A stretch of 64,000 nt of DNA from Pseudanabaena sp. BC1403 (GTDB lineage: Bacteria; Cyanobacteriota; Cyanobacteriia; Pseudanabaenales; Pseudanabaenaceae), in the NCBI RefSeq assembly GCF_002914585.1, contig NZ_PDDM01000022.1, forward strand, positions 1-64,000. The letters are read 5' to 3'. A model generated the notes under the pieces. That model had not been told where the DNA came from, did no database searches, and saw only the letters and a list, made by a program, of their open reading frames with translations. Below, piece by piece: positions 63,548 through 64,000 of the stretch. How positions within the stretch are numbered: the stretch's first letter is position 1; every line of letters begins with the position of its first letter. Position numbers and translations under genes: made by a program.

Positions 63548-64000
63548 CTAGTGCTCATTATTCAAATGCAATCGATATAGCTTAATAGCAGCTTCTTTAC
63601 CTTTGACTTTTACAGACTCCTCAACTATTTCCAATCGAAAATCCTCTGGATGAGTTAAAGCACATACTACCGAGTCGCTAATCAAGACTTCGCAGTTGTA
63701 GTTTTTAGTCAAGCTCTCAATGCGAGACGATACATTTACAGCATCCCCAATTACGGTCGAGTCAATACGAAACGTCGAGCCAACGGTTCCCATAACTACC
63801 ACTCCTCGATGAATACCAATGCCACTGGCAATTGGCATTAAGCCCGTTTGCGATCGCTTTTGGTTAAACTTCGCGATCTCTGACTGCATAGCGATCGCTG
63901 CTTTTAAAGCTCTATCAGTATGCTCATCATCAAAGAGCGCCATAACTGCATCACCGATATATTTGTCAATAAAACCACCATGTTCATCAATTGCTGCGAC
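63548..64000 (-). CDS. Class III adenylate/guanylate cyclase, C-terminal part (cut by window edge)
   Basis: The frame continues without a break to the window's end, so only the last 150 codons are seen. KYIGDAVMALFDDE (metal Asp and substrate region), GIGIHRGVVVMGTVGS, STVIGDAVNVSSRIESL and VKVKGKEAAIKLYRL are class III catalytic blocks. It resembles CyaC-like soluble cyclases. The 5' part and any sensor domain lie beyond 64000. Confidence 0.9.
   Translation of the reverse strand, partial: VAAIDEHGGFIDKYIGDAVMALFDDEHTDRALKAAIAMQSEIAKFNQKRSQTGLMPIASGIGIHRGVVVMGTVGSTFRIDSTVIGDAVNVSSRIESLTKNYNCEVLISDSVVCALTHPEDFRLEIVEESVKVKGKEAAIKLYRLHLNNEH

Overview
The window is chromosomal DNA of a cyanobacterium. 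The evidence is a divergent psbH/psbN pair (photosystem II), a CAAD-domain thylakoid protein, LL-diaminopimelate aminotransferase, PatA-type DUF4388 and SWIM/WGR proteins, and very frequent HIP1 octamers (GCGATCGC) inside and between genes. The gene content and the many foldback repeats would fit a Pseudanabaena-like organism, but the genus is an inference. No rRNA, tRNA or CRISPR array was seen.

Layout. 0-13 kb is mostly housekeeping: inorganic pyrophosphatase, glutamate racemase, two tandem AMIN/Amidase_3 cell-wall amidases, a sugar-nucleotide pyrophosphorylase, peptidyl-tRNA hydrolase overlapping tatA, psbH/psbN, MoaE, an AAG-type DNA glycosylase, a STAS protein, a CAAD protein and a DnaK paralogue. 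12.6-21 kb holds a large membrane adenylate cyclase and a glutamate synthase large subunit that lacks the ferredoxin loop. 20.8-24 kb is accessory: an orphan antitoxin-like gene, a hicB broken by a stop codon and a 112-bp MITE, a possible antitoxin/S1 chimera, and a divergent pair of a TcmP-like protein and an SPL-like radical SAM protein. 24-31 kb has a site-2-protease relative without its HExxH motif, CysA, an Rpn-type nuclease and a TetR/GST/monooxygenase cassette with two matching operators. 31.9-36 kb is a module of a small GTPase, Roadblock/LC7 proteins, a conserved unknown protein and DUF4388, in which one gene pair is duplicated together with its promoter region. 36-41 kb has a MerR-pentapeptide fusion and a four-gene operon that looks like biuret/ureide nitrogen scavenging (two isochorismatase-fold amidohydrolases, an ABC ATPase and a cupin). 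41-46 kb holds carbonic anhydrase, 5'-nucleotidase, Uma2 and DapL. 46.4-49.8 kb is a small defence-type island. 49.8-62 kb has an acetyltransferase, a split sensor/kinase pair, SWIM and WGR/HEAT proteins, an AraC/methyltransferase cassette flanked by copies of a WGR gene fragment, and TPR proteins. 62-64 kb has HisG and the 3' end of a second cyclase.

The intergenic DNA is unusual. Several families of short non-coding mobile elements can be delimited exactly: a 101-112 bp family with 3-bp TWA target duplications (four copies, one inside hicB, one carrying a nested second element), an AAGTA-ended family whose ends supply a start-proximal RBS and a stop codon, and many long perfect hairpins placed between convergent genes, where they probably serve as terminators. 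Functional assignments rest on reading motifs; no database search was run.
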